Below the pieces are notes generated by a model. It saw only the letters and a program-made list of their open reading frames with translations, did no database searches and was not told the DNA's origin. Below, piece after piece: positions 26,357 through 35,174 of a stretch of 64,000 bases of DNA (position 1 is the stretch's first letter; each line of letters starts with the position of its first letter). Source of the DNA: Mycolicibacterium porcinum (GTDB lineage: Bacteria > Actinomycetota > Actinomycetes > Mycobacteriales > Mycobacteriaceae). The stretch spans positions 1 to 64,000 of the forward strand of contig MVIG01000026.1 of NCBI GenBank assembly GCA_002086835.1, in the 5' to 3' direction. The position numbers and the translations under genes are program-made.

Positions 26357-27309
26357 GAGAGAGCCTCCAGCAGTCGACGACGGTGTGCGGTCGGATCGCC
26401 CCAGGCACTGCGCAACGCCTGCACGCGCAGCAGTGACAGGGACAGGTCGTGTTCCTGGGTGAACCCGATGGCGCCATGGGTCTGCAGCGCCGAGCGGGCG
26501 GCCAGCAGCGCTGCATCGGCGGCGGCCACCTTGGCGGCGCTGACGTCCCGTGCGGTGTCGGGCGAGCCCTCGGCCAGTGACAGTGCCGCGCCGTAGACCA
26601 GCGGGCGGGCCAGTTCGACGGCGATGAGCACATCGGCCAGCTTGTGCTTGATGGCCTGGTACGAGCCGATGATCCGGCCGAATTGGGTGCGCTGCTTGGC
26701 GTATTCGACGGACTGATCGAGCACGGCCTGGCCGGCGCCGACCAACTGGGCCGCGGTGGCCAGGACGCCGAACTCATAGGCCCGCGCGGTGTCGGCCGCC
26801 TGAGTGTCACCGGAAGCCGTGACGTCGAACAGCTTTCGGGCCGGGTCGACGGAATCGTGGGCAGCCCCGGCGGTCGCGTCACCGACCTGTCCTTCGGCGG
26901 CGAGCAGCGTCAGTCCCGCGAAATCGGAGTTGACGGCGCGCGGTGCCTGCGGCGGCATGGCCACGGTGGCGATGAGCTCGCCGGAGGCCAGGCCGCCGGC
27001 CCGTTCGTCATCGGCGAGCAGAATCGGTGCGACGGCGATGGATTCGGTCACCGGACCGGGCACCGCCCAGTACTCCAAACGCTCCAGGGCGACGACGAGG
27101 TCGACCGGGTGGGCGTCGATGCCGTCGTACTTCTCGGGTACCAGCAGTGCGGTCACGCCGAGGTCGGTGAGCTGTGCCCACACCTTGCGACCCGGCCCGG
27201 TGTCACCCTCGCCCCAGGCTCGTACCGCGGCCGGGACATCGGCGGCGCTCAGCGCCGCGTCGATGCTGGCCGCGAAGTCCCGCTGCTGTTCGTCGATTTC
27301 GAAGTTCAC
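26353..27309 (-). CDS. fadE32: FadE32, acyl-CoA dehydrogenase subunit
   Basis: This 318-residue short acyl-CoA dehydrogenase pairs with FadE31 or FadE33 to form a heterotetramer. The motif QRTQFGRIIGSYQAIKHKLAD and the C-terminal QTHGAIGFTQEHDLSLSLLR are typical. It starts at GTG 27309, overlapping the fadE31 stop. It is adjacent to two further fadE genes in the KstR2-controlled fadD3 operon. Confidence 0.9.
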   Translation of the reverse strand: MNFEIDEQQRDFAASIDAALSAADVPAAVRAWGEGDTGPGRKVWAQLTDLGVTALLVPEKYDGIDAHPVDLVVALERLEYWAVPGPVTESIAVAPILLADDERAGGLASGELIATVAMPPQAPRAVNSDFAGLTLLAAEGQVGDATAGAAHDSVDPARKLFDVTASGDTQAADTARAYEFGVLATAAQLVGAGQAVLDQSVEYAKQRTQFGRIIGSYQAIKHKLADVLIAVELARPLVYGAALSLAEGSPDTARDVSAAKVAAADAALLAARSALQTHGAIGFTQEHDLSLSLLRVQALRSAWGDPTAHRRRLLEALS

Positions 27310-28436
27310 TTAGGCTCCCGGGGCAGGCCAAGAAGGCGCTCGGCAATGATATTGCGCTGGATCTCGTTGGTGCCGGCGTAGATCGGGCCGCCGAGCGCGA
27401 ACAGCAGTCCCTCGGTCCAGTGGTCCACCAGCTCGGCATCGGGTCCCTGCATGTCCAGGGCGGTCTGGTGCAGCGCGACGTCCAGGTCGGACCAGAACAC
27501 CTTGGTCACCGAGGACTCGGCGCCCAGCTCGCCACCGTTGGCCAGGCGGGTCACGGTGCCGAAGGTGTGCAGCCGGTAGGCCTGCGCCTTGATCCAGGCG
27601 TCGGCAACGCGGTCGGTGAAGACCGGGTCCGGGTTGGACTTCCACTGTGCGACAAGTCGTTCCGCCGGCGCCAGGAAGCGGGCGGGGCTGCGCAGCGACA
27701 TGCCGCGTTCGTTGCTCGACGTACTCATCGCCGCCCGCCAGCCGTCGTGCACGCCGCCGATCACGTCGTTGTCCGGCACGAACACGTCGTCGAGGAAGAT
27801 CTCGCCGAAGCCGGTGTCGCCGCCGAGCTGGGCGATGGGGCGCACGGTGATGCCCGGCGCCTTGAGGTCGAACATGAAGTAGGTCAGACCCTTGTGGCGC
27901 TGGGCCTCCGGGTCGGAGCGGAACAGGCCGAAGCCGCGCTCACCGAACGGTGCGCGGGAGCTCCAGATCTTCTGGCCGTTGAGCTTCCAACCACCGTCGA
28001 CCTTGGTGGCCGTCGAGCGTAGCGAGGCCAGGTCGCTACCCGACTCGGGCTCCGACCAGGCTTGGGCCCAGATCTCCTCGCCGCTGGCCATCTTCGGCAG
28101 CACGCGCTGAAGTTGCTCTTCGGTGCCGTGGGCGAACAGCGTCGGCGCCAGCATCGCGGTGCCGTTGGCGCTGGCCCGCCCGGGCGCGCCGGCGTGGAAG
28201 TACTCCTCCTCGAAGACAACCCACTGCAGCAGGGTGGCGTCACGGCCGCCGTACTCCTTGGGCCAGGCGATCACCGACAGCCCGGCGTCGAAAAGCACCT
28301 TGTCCCAGCGGCGGTGCTGTTCGAAGCCCTCAAGGGTGTCGTACGACTTCGTCGGGAAGTGCTCCCGGTTGGCCGTCAGGAAGTCGCGGACCTCGGCCCG
28401 AAAGGCCTCGGTCTCGTCGTCGAATGTCAGGTCCAT
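27306..28436 (-). CDS. fadE31: FadE31, acyl-CoA dehydrogenase
   Basis: This 376-residue acyl-CoA dehydrogenase is full length, with the SEPESGSDLASLRSTA flavin/substrate region and the C-terminal GPIYAGTNEIQRNIIAERLLGLPR. It is orthologous by synteny to Rv3562. It forms heteromers with the short FadE32/33 proteins to desaturate MOODA-CoA or related HIP intermediates. The ATG at 28436 lies inside the fadD3 end (10-nt overlap). Confidence 0.92.
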   Translation of the reverse strand: MDLTFDDETEAFRAEVRDFLTANREHFPTKSYDTLEGFEQHRRWDKVLFDAGLSVIAWPKEYGGRDATLLQWVVFEEEYFHAGAPGRASANGTAMLAPTLFAHGTEEQLQRVLPKMASGEEIWAQAWSEPESGSDLASLRSTATKVDGGWKLNGQKIWSSRAPFGERGFGLFRSDPEAQRHKGLTYFMFDLKAPGITVRPIAQLGGDTGFGEIFLDDVFVPDNDVIGGVHDGWRAAMSTSSNERGMSLRSPARFLAPAERLVAQWKSNPDPVFTDRVADAWIKAQAYRLHTFGTVTRLANGGELGAESSVTKVFWSDLDVALHQTALDMQGPDAELVDHWTEGLLFALGGPIYAGTNEIQRNIIAERLLGLPREPK

Positions 28437-29971
28437 TGCACCCCTTCTCGGGTCCCTTTGCTGCGCAGCACCGGCTTGATCACCTTGCCGCCCGGATTTC
28501 GCGGCAGCACATCCAGAAACTCAACTGATCGCGGCGCCTTGAAGTTCGCCAGATGCTCTCGCGCGTAAGCGATCACGGCGGCCTCGTCGAGCGTGGAGCC
28601 GGCCTTGAGCACCACGAAGGCCTTGCCGACTTCACCGAGCCGTTCGTCGGGAACGCCGATCACCGCGGACTCCGCCACGCCGTCCAACCGGGCCAGCACC
28701 TGCTCGATCTCGGCCGGGTACACGTTGAACCCGCCGCAGATGAACATGTCCTTGAGGCGGTCGGTAATGGTGAGGTTGCCCCGCGCGTCGAGTGTCCCGA
28801 TGTCGCCGGTGTGCAGCCAACCCTCACTGTCGATCGCGGCTGCGGTGGCCTCGGGGTCATCGAGGTAGCCGAGCATGACATTGGGCCCGCGCAGCAGCAC
28901 CTCGCCCGAATCATCCAGTCGCAGTTCGAAATCGGCGATGGGCCGGCCGCAGGTGGTGGCCACCGTGACCGCGTCGTCGTCGGCGCTGCACATGGTGCCG
29001 AATCCGGCCGCCTCGGTCAGGCCGTAGGCGGTCAGCACAATGTCGATGTCGAGTTCGGACTGCATCCGCTCGATCAGCACGACGGGGACGACGGCTGCAC
29101 CGGTCACCGAGAAGCGCAGCGAGGACAGGTCGTAGTCGGCGCGCGTGGGATGGTCCAGCAGCGTCTGGAAGATGGTCGGCGGACCGGGCAGGACCGTAAT
29201 GCGCTGTTCGGCAATGGTTTTCAGCACCTGATCGGGCTTGAACGTCAGCACCGGGTACAGCGTCGCGCCGGTCTGCAGGCAGGCCAGGATGCCGGCCTTG
29301 TAGCCGAAGTTGTGGAAGAACGGATTGATGCACAGGTAGCGGTCGGTGCTGGTGACCTGGCCGCACTCGGCCCAGGCCGCCGATCCGTCGAGCGACTGGC
29401 GGTGTGCACACAGCACACCCTTGCTCCGTCCGGTGGTGCCGGAGGTGAACAGGATGTCGGAGACATCGTCGGGCTGCACCGCGGCGGCTCGGGCGTCGAC
29501 AACCTGCAGGTCGGTCCCGCGGGCGACGAACTCATCCCAGGTCCCGTCCTGCTTCTCGATCGGCACCCGCACGATGTGCCGGAGTGCGGGAAGTGCGTCG
29601 CGATCCAGTTCGGACGCGCGATCCGAGCCCAGAAACTCTCCGGCGGCGATCAACAGCGGGGCCTCGGTGCGGGCCAGGATGTCGGTGGCCTCGCTGGCGG
29701 TGTACCGGGTGTTGAGCGGCACCATCTCGGCACCGGCGTAGTGGGTGGCCAGGCAGGCCACCACCCAGTGCCAGGTGTTGGGGGACCAGATCGCGACGCG
29801 GTCGCCGGGCTGGACGCCGAGCGCGATCATCGCCGCCGCGGCTTGGCGTACGTGCGCGCGCAGCTCCGCGTACGTGAGGCTCTTATGGTCGCTAACCAGG
29901 GCCTCATGGTCGGAAAACTCCACGGCAACCCGGTCCAGCACCGCTGGCACGGTGCGGCGATCGCTCGTCAT
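28427..29971 (-). CDS. fadD3: FadD3, HIP-CoA ligase
   Basis: This 514-residue AMP-forming ligase activates the C/D-ring propionate HIP with CoA and commits it to degradation. The adenylation P-loop ILFTSGTTGRSKG, the motif AYGLTEAAGF and the C-terminal catalytic lysine region (RNPGGKVIKPVLR) are all present. The ATG at 29971 has GGGAG about 7 nt upstream. The KstR2 box at 29989-30002 lies 17 nt upstream, so the gene is de-repressed by HIP-CoA. Confidence 0.95.
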   Translation of the reverse strand: MTSDRRTVPAVLDRVAVEFSDHEALVSDHKSLTYAELRAHVRQAAAAMIALGVQPGDRVAIWSPNTWHWVVACLATHYAGAEMVPLNTRYTASEATDILARTEAPLLIAAGEFLGSDRASELDRDALPALRHIVRVPIEKQDGTWDEFVARGTDLQVVDARAAAVQPDDVSDILFTSGTTGRSKGVLCAHRQSLDGSAAWAECGQVTSTDRYLCINPFFHNFGYKAGILACLQTGATLYPVLTFKPDQVLKTIAEQRITVLPGPPTIFQTLLDHPTRADYDLSSLRFSVTGAAVVPVVLIERMQSELDIDIVLTAYGLTEAAGFGTMCSADDDAVTVATTCGRPIADFELRLDDSGEVLLRGPNVMLGYLDDPEATAAAIDSEGWLHTGDIGTLDARGNLTITDRLKDMFICGGFNVYPAEIEQVLARLDGVAESAVIGVPDERLGEVGKAFVVLKAGSTLDEAAVIAYAREHLANFKAPRSVEFLDVLPRNPGGKVIKPVLRSKGTREGVQWT

Positions 29972-29988
29972 CGATGCTCCCTTAACAA

Positions 29989-30002
29989 AGCAAGTGCTTG
30001 GT
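29989..30002. promoter_or_regulatory. KstR2 operator, fadD3/fadE30 divergent promoter
   Basis: AGCAAGTGCTTGGT matches the KstR2 consensus AnCAAGnnCTTGnT exactly. It sits near the middle of a 47-nt intergenic region, 17 nt from the fadD3 ATG and 16 nt from the fadE30 GTG, so one dimer could silence both directions. Confidence 0.92.
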
Positions 30003-30006
30003 AGGT

Positions 30007-30012
30007 TAGCCT
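30007..30012 (+). promoter_or_regulatory. Candidate -10 hexamer of fadE30 (leaderless)
   Basis: TAGCCT ends exactly 6 nt before the fadE30 GTG, 4 nt after the KstR2 box. This spacing implies transcription starting at or within a base of the start codon. The same hexamer and spacing occur at fadA5. Confidence 0.5.
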
Positions 30013-30018
30013 ACAGGG

Positions 30019-31167
30019 GTGATAGAGGTCCAGGAGTTCCGGGCCGAGGTCCGGCAGTGGCTCGCAGACAATCTCGTTGGCGAATTCGCAGCGCTCAAGG
30101 GCCTGGGTGGACCGGGGCGTGAACACGAAGCCTTCGAAGAGCGTCGGGCATGGAATCAGCATCTGGCCGCGGCAGGGTTGACCTGCCTCGGCTGGCCGGT
30201 GGAGCACGGCGGCCGCGGGCTGTCGGTCGCGCATCGCGTCGCATTCTATGAGGAGTACGCGCGCGCGAACGCGCCCGACAAGGTCAACCACCTGGGCGAG
30301 GAACTGCTCGGGCCGACGCTCATCGAGTACGGCACCCCCGAACAGCAGCAGCGTTTCCTGCCCAAGATCCTCGACGTCACCGAGCTGTGGAGCCAGGGTT
30401 ACTCCGAGCCCAACGCCGGCAGTGACCTGGCCAATGTGGCGACGACGGCCGAGCTGGTCGGCGACGAATGGGTGATCAACGGTCAGAAGGTGTGGACGTC
30501 GCTCGCGCACTGGGCGCAGTGGTGCTTCGTGGTGGCGCGCACCGAGAAGGGCTCCAAGCGGCATGCCGGCCTGTCCTATCTGCTGGTGCCGCTGGATCAG
30601 CCGGGCGTCGAGATCCGCCCGATCATCCAGCTGACCGGGGACTCCGAGTTCAACGAGGTGTTCTTCGACGACGCCCGCACCGATGCCTCGCTGGTGGTCG
30701 GTCAGCCCGGTGACGGCTGGCGCGTGGCGATGGGCACGCTGACCTTTGAACGTGGGGTGTCCACGCTGGGGCAGCAGATCCGCTACGCCCGTGAGCACTC
30801 CAACCTGGTCGAGCTGGCCAAGCGCAGCGGCGCGGCCGACGATCCGCTGATCCGCCAGAAGCTGACCGAGTCGTGGACCGGCCTGCAGGCCATGCGTTCC
30901 TACGCGCTGGCCACGATGGATGTCGAGCAGCCGGGCCAGGACAACGTCTCGAAGCTGTTGTGGGCCAACTGGCACCGCGAGCTCGGTGAGATCGCCATGG
31001 ACGTGCAGGGCACGGCCGGACTGACGCTGGAAGACGGCGAGTTCGACGAGTGGCAGCGGCTCTACCTGTTCTCGCGTTCGGACACCATCTACGGCGGGTC
31101 GAACGAAATTCAGCGCAACATCATCGCCGAGCGAGTGCTCGGCCTACCCCGAGAGGCAAAGGGATGA
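30019..31167 (+). CDS. fadE30: FadE30, HIP-CoA-derived acyl-CoA dehydrogenase
   Basis: This 382-residue acyl-CoA dehydrogenase performs the first desaturation of 5-OH-HIP-CoA in C/D-ring breakdown. The motifs SEPNAGSDLANVATTA and DTIYGGSNEIQRNIIAERVLGLPR are visible. It starts at GTG 30019, probably on a leaderless mRNA. Its stop overlaps the ipdF ATG (ATGA). It is divergent from fadD3 across one KstR2 box. Confidence 0.93.
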   Translation: MIEVQEFRAEVRQWLADNLVGEFAALKGLGGPGREHEAFEERRAWNQHLAAAGLTCLGWPVEHGGRGLSVAHRVAFYEEYARANAPDKVNHLGEELLGPTLIEYGTPEQQQRFLPKILDVTELWSQGYSEPNAGSDLANVATTAELVGDEWVINGQKVWTSLAHWAQWCFVVARTEKGSKRHAGLSYLLVPLDQPGVEIRPIIQLTGDSEFNEVFFDDARTDASLVVGQPGDGWRVAMGTLTFERGVSTLGQQIRYAREHSNLVELAKRSGAADDPLIRQKLTESWTGLQAMRSYALATMDVEQPGQDNVSKLLWANWHRELGEIAMDVQGTAGLTLEDGEFDEWQRLYLFSRSDTIYGGSNEIQRNIIAERVLGLPREAKG

Positions 31168-31955
31168 GTGACCTTTCTGTCGCCCCCAAAGAGGTTGAGG
31201 GCCACGGCCTGCTGAAGGGCAAGGTTGTCCTGGTGACCGCCGCCGCGGGCACCGGCATCGGCTCGTCCACCGCCCGTCGCGCGCTGCTGGAAGGCGCGGA
31301 CGTCGTGGTGTCCGACTACCACGAGCGGCGCCTGAACGAGACCCGCGACCAACTGGCCGAGCTCGGACTTGGCCGGGTCGAGGCAGTCGTGTGTGACGTG
31401 ACCTCCACCGAGGCCGTCGACGCACTCATCGCCCGGTCGGTCGAAAAGATGGGCCGCCTGGACGTTCTGGTGAACAACGCCGGACTGGGTGGCGAGACCC
31501 CGCTGGTCGACATGACCGACGACGAGTGGGACCGCGTCCTGAACGTCACGCTGAACTCGGTGATGCGGGCCACCCGCGCCGCCCTGCGCTACTTCCGCGA
31601 TGTCGAGCACGGCGGCGTGATCGTCAACAACGCCAGTGTTCTCGGTTGGCGCGCGCAGCACTCGCAGTCGCACTATGCCGCGGCCAAGGCCGGCGTCATG
31701 GCGCTGACCCGTTGCAGCGCAATCGAAGCCGTCGAATTCGGGGTCCGGATCAACGCGGTCTCACCGAGTATCGCCCGGCACAAGTTCTTGGAGAAGTCGG
31801 CCGACGCCGCACTGCTGGATCGGCTGTCCTCGGACGAGGCGTTCGGCCGCGCGGCCGAGCCGTGGGAGATCGCGACCACTATCGCCTACCTGGCCAGCGA
31901 CTACTCGAGCTACCTGACCGGCGAGGTCATCTCGGTTTCCAGCCAGCGCGCCTGA
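31164..31955 (+). CDS. ipdF: IpdF, SDR of C/D-ring degradation
   Basis: This 263-residue SDR is orthologous by position to Rv3559c, the 5-hydroxy dehydrogenase of HIP-CoA-derived intermediates. The nucleotide motif is TAAAGTGIGSS, and the catalytic YAAAK lies in SHYAAAKAG. The start at 31164 overlaps the fadE30 stop. The gene ends before a bidirectional stem-loop. Confidence 0.9.
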   Translation: MSDLSVAPKEVEGHGLLKGKVVLVTAAAGTGIGSSTARRALLEGADVVVSDYHERRLNETRDQLAELGLGRVEAVVCDVTSTEAVDALIARSVEKMGRLDVLVNNAGLGGETPLVDMTDDEWDRVLNVTLNSVMRATRAALRYFRDVEHGGVIVNNASVLGWRAQHSQSHYAAAKAGVMALTRCSAIEAVEFGVRINAVSPSIARHKFLEKSADAALLDRLSSDEAFGRAAEPWEIATTIAYLASDYSSYLTGEVISVSSQRA

Positions 31956-31967
31956 TCTGGTTCCTGC

Positions 31968-32007
31968 AATGCGGCCCCTGTCCGGAACTCCGGGCAGGGG
32001 CCGCATT
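31968..32007. terminator. Bidirectional terminator between ipdF and the GjpA-like gene
   Basis: AATGCGGCCCCTG (31968-31980) pairs with CAGGGGCCGCATT (31995-32007), with an internal CCGG/CCGG extension in the loop. It lies between convergent stops and is flanked by T-rich bases only on one side. Confidence 0.75.
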
Positions 32008-32015
32008 GTGTGGTG

Positions 32016-33338
32016 CTAGCTGTCGCTGCCGGAGTCGGAGCTACCGGCTGTGTCCTTCGCGCTGCTGCTGGCCTTGCTAGTGGTGGCCTTCTTGCTGACT
32101 CGCTCTTTCAGCCCGGTGACCGACTTCTCGATACCCTGGCGAATGTCGTTGAGGCCCTTGTTGACTTCACTGGCCGCACTCTCCACAGAGGTGCGGATCT
32201 GCTGGGCGGGCCGGCTTGAAGTGGTACCGATCTTGCCGGGTTCTGCTTTGTTTCCGGCCGAAAGGTCGGTTGCACCATTAGAACTGGCGGTCACGGCTGC
32301 GGGAGCGTCATCTTCCGTGGTGTCGTCCGTGGGTGCTGGGTCAGCCGCCGCGGGCTCGGCGGCTGGCTGGTGAACGGTGTCGTTTGTGGCCGCGGAGAGT
32401 TCGCCGGCTGCGGTCGGATTACTGGTTTCGATCGAAACCATCGTTCCAGGGGCGACGGAGGCGTTGGCCACAGAGGCGGCCGTGACGGCGGGGGCCGGCG
32501 GCTTGACCTGGGTGATGATCGAACCTGGGACTTTTACCAGAAGCGATACCAACAGGCCCCCGGAGATGAGGGCCGTGGAGCCGAGCCTGCGAGCTTGCAC
32601 CAGGCCGCCTGGGGAGTTCAAGAAGTGATCGACAGCATCGGCGGGCGCGTTGATCACCGCCCCGAGCGCGCCCAGCGCATCGCCGGTTTCAAAGGCATCG
32701 ATGACCTTCTGGGCGGTGACGCTGGCTGAGACGACTGGGGACCAGGCGAGGTTCAGGACGGGGTTAACAACCGTGAGCAGCTGTATCGGTGCCGTCAGTG
32801 CCACCGTGATGTCCACGATGTCCTGCATGATCTTGGGCGGCACCGTGAGGAAGCCCACCAGCCCGAACATTGGGGAGCTGATTGAAATTAGGGACATCAC
32901 CGTGTTTCGGAATGTCGTCACGGCCGCCTGGGGCTGACCTGACGCCAGCTGTTCAAGAGCTGTTTGCAGCCCCGTCGGGAGCGTGGTGGTTGCCCAACGC
33001 TGTAGGCCCTCGGCGACCTGCGGGATACCGCCGAACAGATCGTCGCCGTATGCCGCTAGCTTGGCCTGGAGCAGGTCCAGCATTCCTGGAAGTGACCGCT
33101 CGGGAAATAACTCTATGTAGTCACCGATCGTGGTGAGGTTGGCGGAGGTTGCTTCGAAGACCTGCACCCACCTCGTGACCGGGTCGACGAAGGTGGAGGC
33201 GGTGAGCTGCACCGAGGCTGACGAGATTGCCGGCATGTGAACTTCGGGCAGGGGGGCCGTAATGGGCGCGACGGCGACCACGCTTGCCGCGGTCAGGGCT
33301 ATTGCGGCCGTTGAGAATGGACGTAGAGCTGTGTGCAT
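32016..33338 (-). CDS. GjpA-like secreted protein with GNKAEPGK tail
   Basis: This 440-residue exported protein starts at ATG 33338 (MHTALRPFSTAAIALTAASV) after AGAAGGGG; a GTG 21 nt upstream is less likely. A signal peptide covers about residues 1-30. Residues 35-275 form an Ala/Val/Leu-rich domain resembling that of the GjpA-like protein at 2660, followed by a Pro/Ala/Thr linker. The tail from residue 357 starts with TDLSAGNKAEPGK and then an amphipathic Lys/Ser/Ala segment. The same tail motif ends both histidine phosphatases at 52-55 kb. A KstR-consensus box lies about 100 nt upstream, so steroid induction is plausible. It occupies the place of PPE64 in M. tuberculosis. Its function is unknown; porin and surface-protein roles are both possible. 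Confidence 0.65.
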   Translation of the reverse strand: MHTALRPFSTAAIALTAASVVAVAPITAPLPEVHMPAISSASVQLTASTFVDPVTRWVQVFEATSANLTTIGDYIELFPERSLPGMLDLLQAKLAAYGDDLFGGIPQVAEGLQRWATTTLPTGLQTALEQLASGQPQAAVTTFRNTVMSLISISSPMFGLVGFLTVPPKIMQDIVDITVALTAPIQLLTVVNPVLNLAWSPVVSASVTAQKVIDAFETGDALGALGAVINAPADAVDHFLNSPGGLVQARRLGSTALISGGLLVSLLVKVPGSIITQVKPPAPAVTAASVANASVAPGTMVSIETSNPTAAGELSAATNDTVHQPAAEPAAADPAPTDDTTEDDAPAAVTASSNGATDLSAGNKAEPGKIGTTSSRPAQQIRTSVESAASEVNKGLNDIRQGIEKSVTGLKERVSKKATTSKASSSAKDTAGSSDSGSDS

Positions 33339-33406
33339 CGAAACCCCTTCTGAGGGCACTAGGTATCAGTGACCGGGCGAAGGTATCTGAGAGTCAGCTG
33401 AGAAAG

Positions 33407-33438
33407 CTTTTCAATTCTTGACTACTTTTCAATTCTTG
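33407..33438. repeat. 14-bp direct repeat upstream of the GjpA-like gene
   Basis: CTTTTCAATTCTTG occurs at 33407-33420 and again at 33425-33438, a period of 18 bp. The two copies lie between the KstR box and the gene start. AraC-family proteins often bind direct repeats, and an AraC gene is the next gene upstream. Confidence 0.7.
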
Positions 33439-33439
33439 T

Positions 33440-33453
33440 TGGAACACGTTGCA
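33440..33453. promoter_or_regulatory. KstR-consensus box upstream of the GjpA-like gene
   Basis: TGGAACACGTTGCA fits the KstR consensus TnnAACnnGTTnnA at all fixed positions, within a wider TTG-AAC-GTT-CAA symmetry (33439-33454). It lies about 102 nt upstream of the start at 33338. Confidence 0.6.
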
Positions 33454-33541
33454 ACTCCTTCAATCCGCAACAATTCAGTCCTGATGGATCGGGAATGCGT
33501 AGGAGCGAGATGAATTCGGTATTCGACCCCTGTGCCAGGGT

Positions 33542-34402
33542 TTATCGCGCCGACCGCCGGTAGGCGCGAGGCGACAGACCGACACGACGTCCGAACGTCG
33601 CGGCAAAGTGACTCGGGTTCGGAAAGCCCACCGCTGTGCCGATTTCTGTCATCGATAAGGAGGTGCTCACCAGCAGCGTCTTGGCCTGCTCGATGCGGCG
33701 GTTCAGCAGGAATTGATACGGGGTGGTGTGGAAAGCCTGTCGGAAGGCCTTGATGAATGTTTCGACGGGCATCCCGACGAACCGCGCCAGCGAGTCCACG
33801 CTGATCTCGGAGTCCAAGCCGTCGTTCAGGTACTCGACGATCGCCGCCTGAGTGGTGGCGTCCAGCGACCGTCGCTCGTCACGCTTTCGTTGCCGGCCTA
33901 CCGTGTGGGCGTCGACGATGAGCAGTCGCAGCGTCTCTGCCGAAGATTCTTGGAGTAACCGAGCGACCGTGTCCTCACGACCGGCAACGCTGCAGATCTC
34001 CTCAACGAGATGATGGATCAGCGGATTTCGATACTTGACCCGAGGAATCAAAGCCGCATCGCCAATCGCACGACCAGGAATGGAGATCTCGCAGTATCCC
34101 GCAGTGTCGCCTTGGACCAGTGCTGCGCAGGCAAGGCCGGCAGGTTTCCACCAGATGTCTCCCGCGCTGGGCGGAACACGTCCTGAAGGGCCCCAGTCGA
34201 GCAGCGTCTCCATCGAGCGCATGGTTCCGTGCCGATATACGTACATCACGTGGTTGGTGGCGTCGACGCTGCACCAATCGGTGGGCGCGGATATCCGTTC
34301 GGTGACGAAGTTGAACGACAGGCCGCGAGCGGCGATGACGTCCTGACTGAGCACCGTACGTCGGGTCTGGGGTCGGTCACCGTCCCACGGCTTCAGGGCC
34401 AC
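33542..34402 (-). CDS. AraC-family transcriptional regulator
   Basis: This 286-residue protein ends in a two-helix-turn-helix AraC domain (about residues 185-286, with ISVDSLARFVGMPVETFIKAF and MTEIGTAVGFPNPSHFAATFGR). An N-terminal effector or dimerisation domain precedes it. It starts at GTG 34402. It lies upstream of the GjpA-like gene in the same orientation and is divergent from a two-component system. The 18-bp-period direct repeat downstream is a candidate target. The ligand is unknown. Confidence 0.85.
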   Translation of the reverse strand: MALKPWDGDRPQTRRTVLSQDVIAARGLSFNFVTERISAPTDWCSVDATNHVMYVYRHGTMRSMETLLDWGPSGRVPPSAGDIWWKPAGLACAALVQGDTAGYCEISIPGRAIGDAALIPRVKYRNPLIHHLVEEICSVAGREDTVARLLQESSAETLRLLIVDAHTVGRQRKRDERRSLDATTQAAIVEYLNDGLDSEISVDSLARFVGMPVETFIKAFRQAFHTTPYQFLLNRRIEQAKTLLVSTSLSMTEIGTAVGFPNPSHFAATFGRRVGLSPRAYRRSAR

Positions 34403-34508
34403 GCGCGGGAGTGTATCGACGTGAACGGCCCCGCGGCGGTGATTACCTCCACCGGATCTTCACAATCACTGCCGATAAGCACCACAACCTGCGCTTACGC
34501 TCAGATCT

Positions 34509-35174
34509 GTGAAGCGAATCCTGGTGGTCGACGATGAGCCGACAATCCTGTCCGCGGTGGCCACCAGGCTGCGCGCCGAGGCGTTCGAGGTCGAGACCGC
34601 CGTCGACGGACCCTCGGCGGTGGCGACCGCCGCGGCTACCCAGCCGGATCTGGTTGTACTCGACGTCATGCTGCCCGGCTTCGACGGTCTGGAGGTGTGC
34701 CGGCGTATCCAGGCCGAACGGGTGGTGCCGGTGCTCATGCTCACCGCGCGCAGCGACGAGACCGACATGCTGATCGGCCTGGGTATCGGGGCCGACGACT
34801 ACCTGACCAAGCCGTTCAGCATGCGCGAACTGGTGGCGCGGGTACGAGTGCTGTTGCGGCGGGTGGACCGGGCGGCCGGTGATCAGCCGCTGTCGGTCGG
34901 CGACTACCGCATCGACCTGACCGAGCGCCGGGTTCATCAGGGCGATCTGGAGATCCATCTGACCCGAACCGAATTCGACCTGCTGGCCTTCCTGGCCGGC
35001 CGGCCCAGGGCCGCGGTGCCTCGCGAGACGCTGCTGGAACAGGTCTGGGGTTGGGCGTCGGAGGTGGAGACCCGGACCGTTGACAGCCACGTCAAGGCTT
35101 TGCGGCGCAAGCTGGGGGCGGAGTTGATCCGGACCGTGCACGGCGTCGGTTACGCCCTGGAGATCCCGAGGTGA
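34509..35174 (+). CDS. OmpR-family response regulator
   Basis: This 221-residue protein has a receiver domain with the acidic pair at residues 8-9, phospho-acceptor Asp52 (VVLDVMLPG), Thr in MLTARSDE and Lys in LTKPFSMRE. The winged-helix C-terminal domain ends ...VDSHVKALRRKLG. It starts at GTG 34509. A TACGCT hexamer at 34496-34501, 7 nt upstream, suggests a leaderless transcript. It overlaps the histidine kinase start by 4 nt. Confidence 0.93.
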   Translation: MKRILVVDDEPTILSAVATRLRAEAFEVETAVDGPSAVATAAATQPDLVVLDVMLPGFDGLEVCRRIQAERVVPVLMLTARSDETDMLIGLGIGADDYLTKPFSMRELVARVRVLLRRVDRAAGDQPLSVGDYRIDLTERRVHQGDLEIHLTRTEFDLLAFLAGRPRAAVPRETLLEQVWGWASEVETRTVDSHVKALRRKLGAELIRTVHGVGYALEIPR

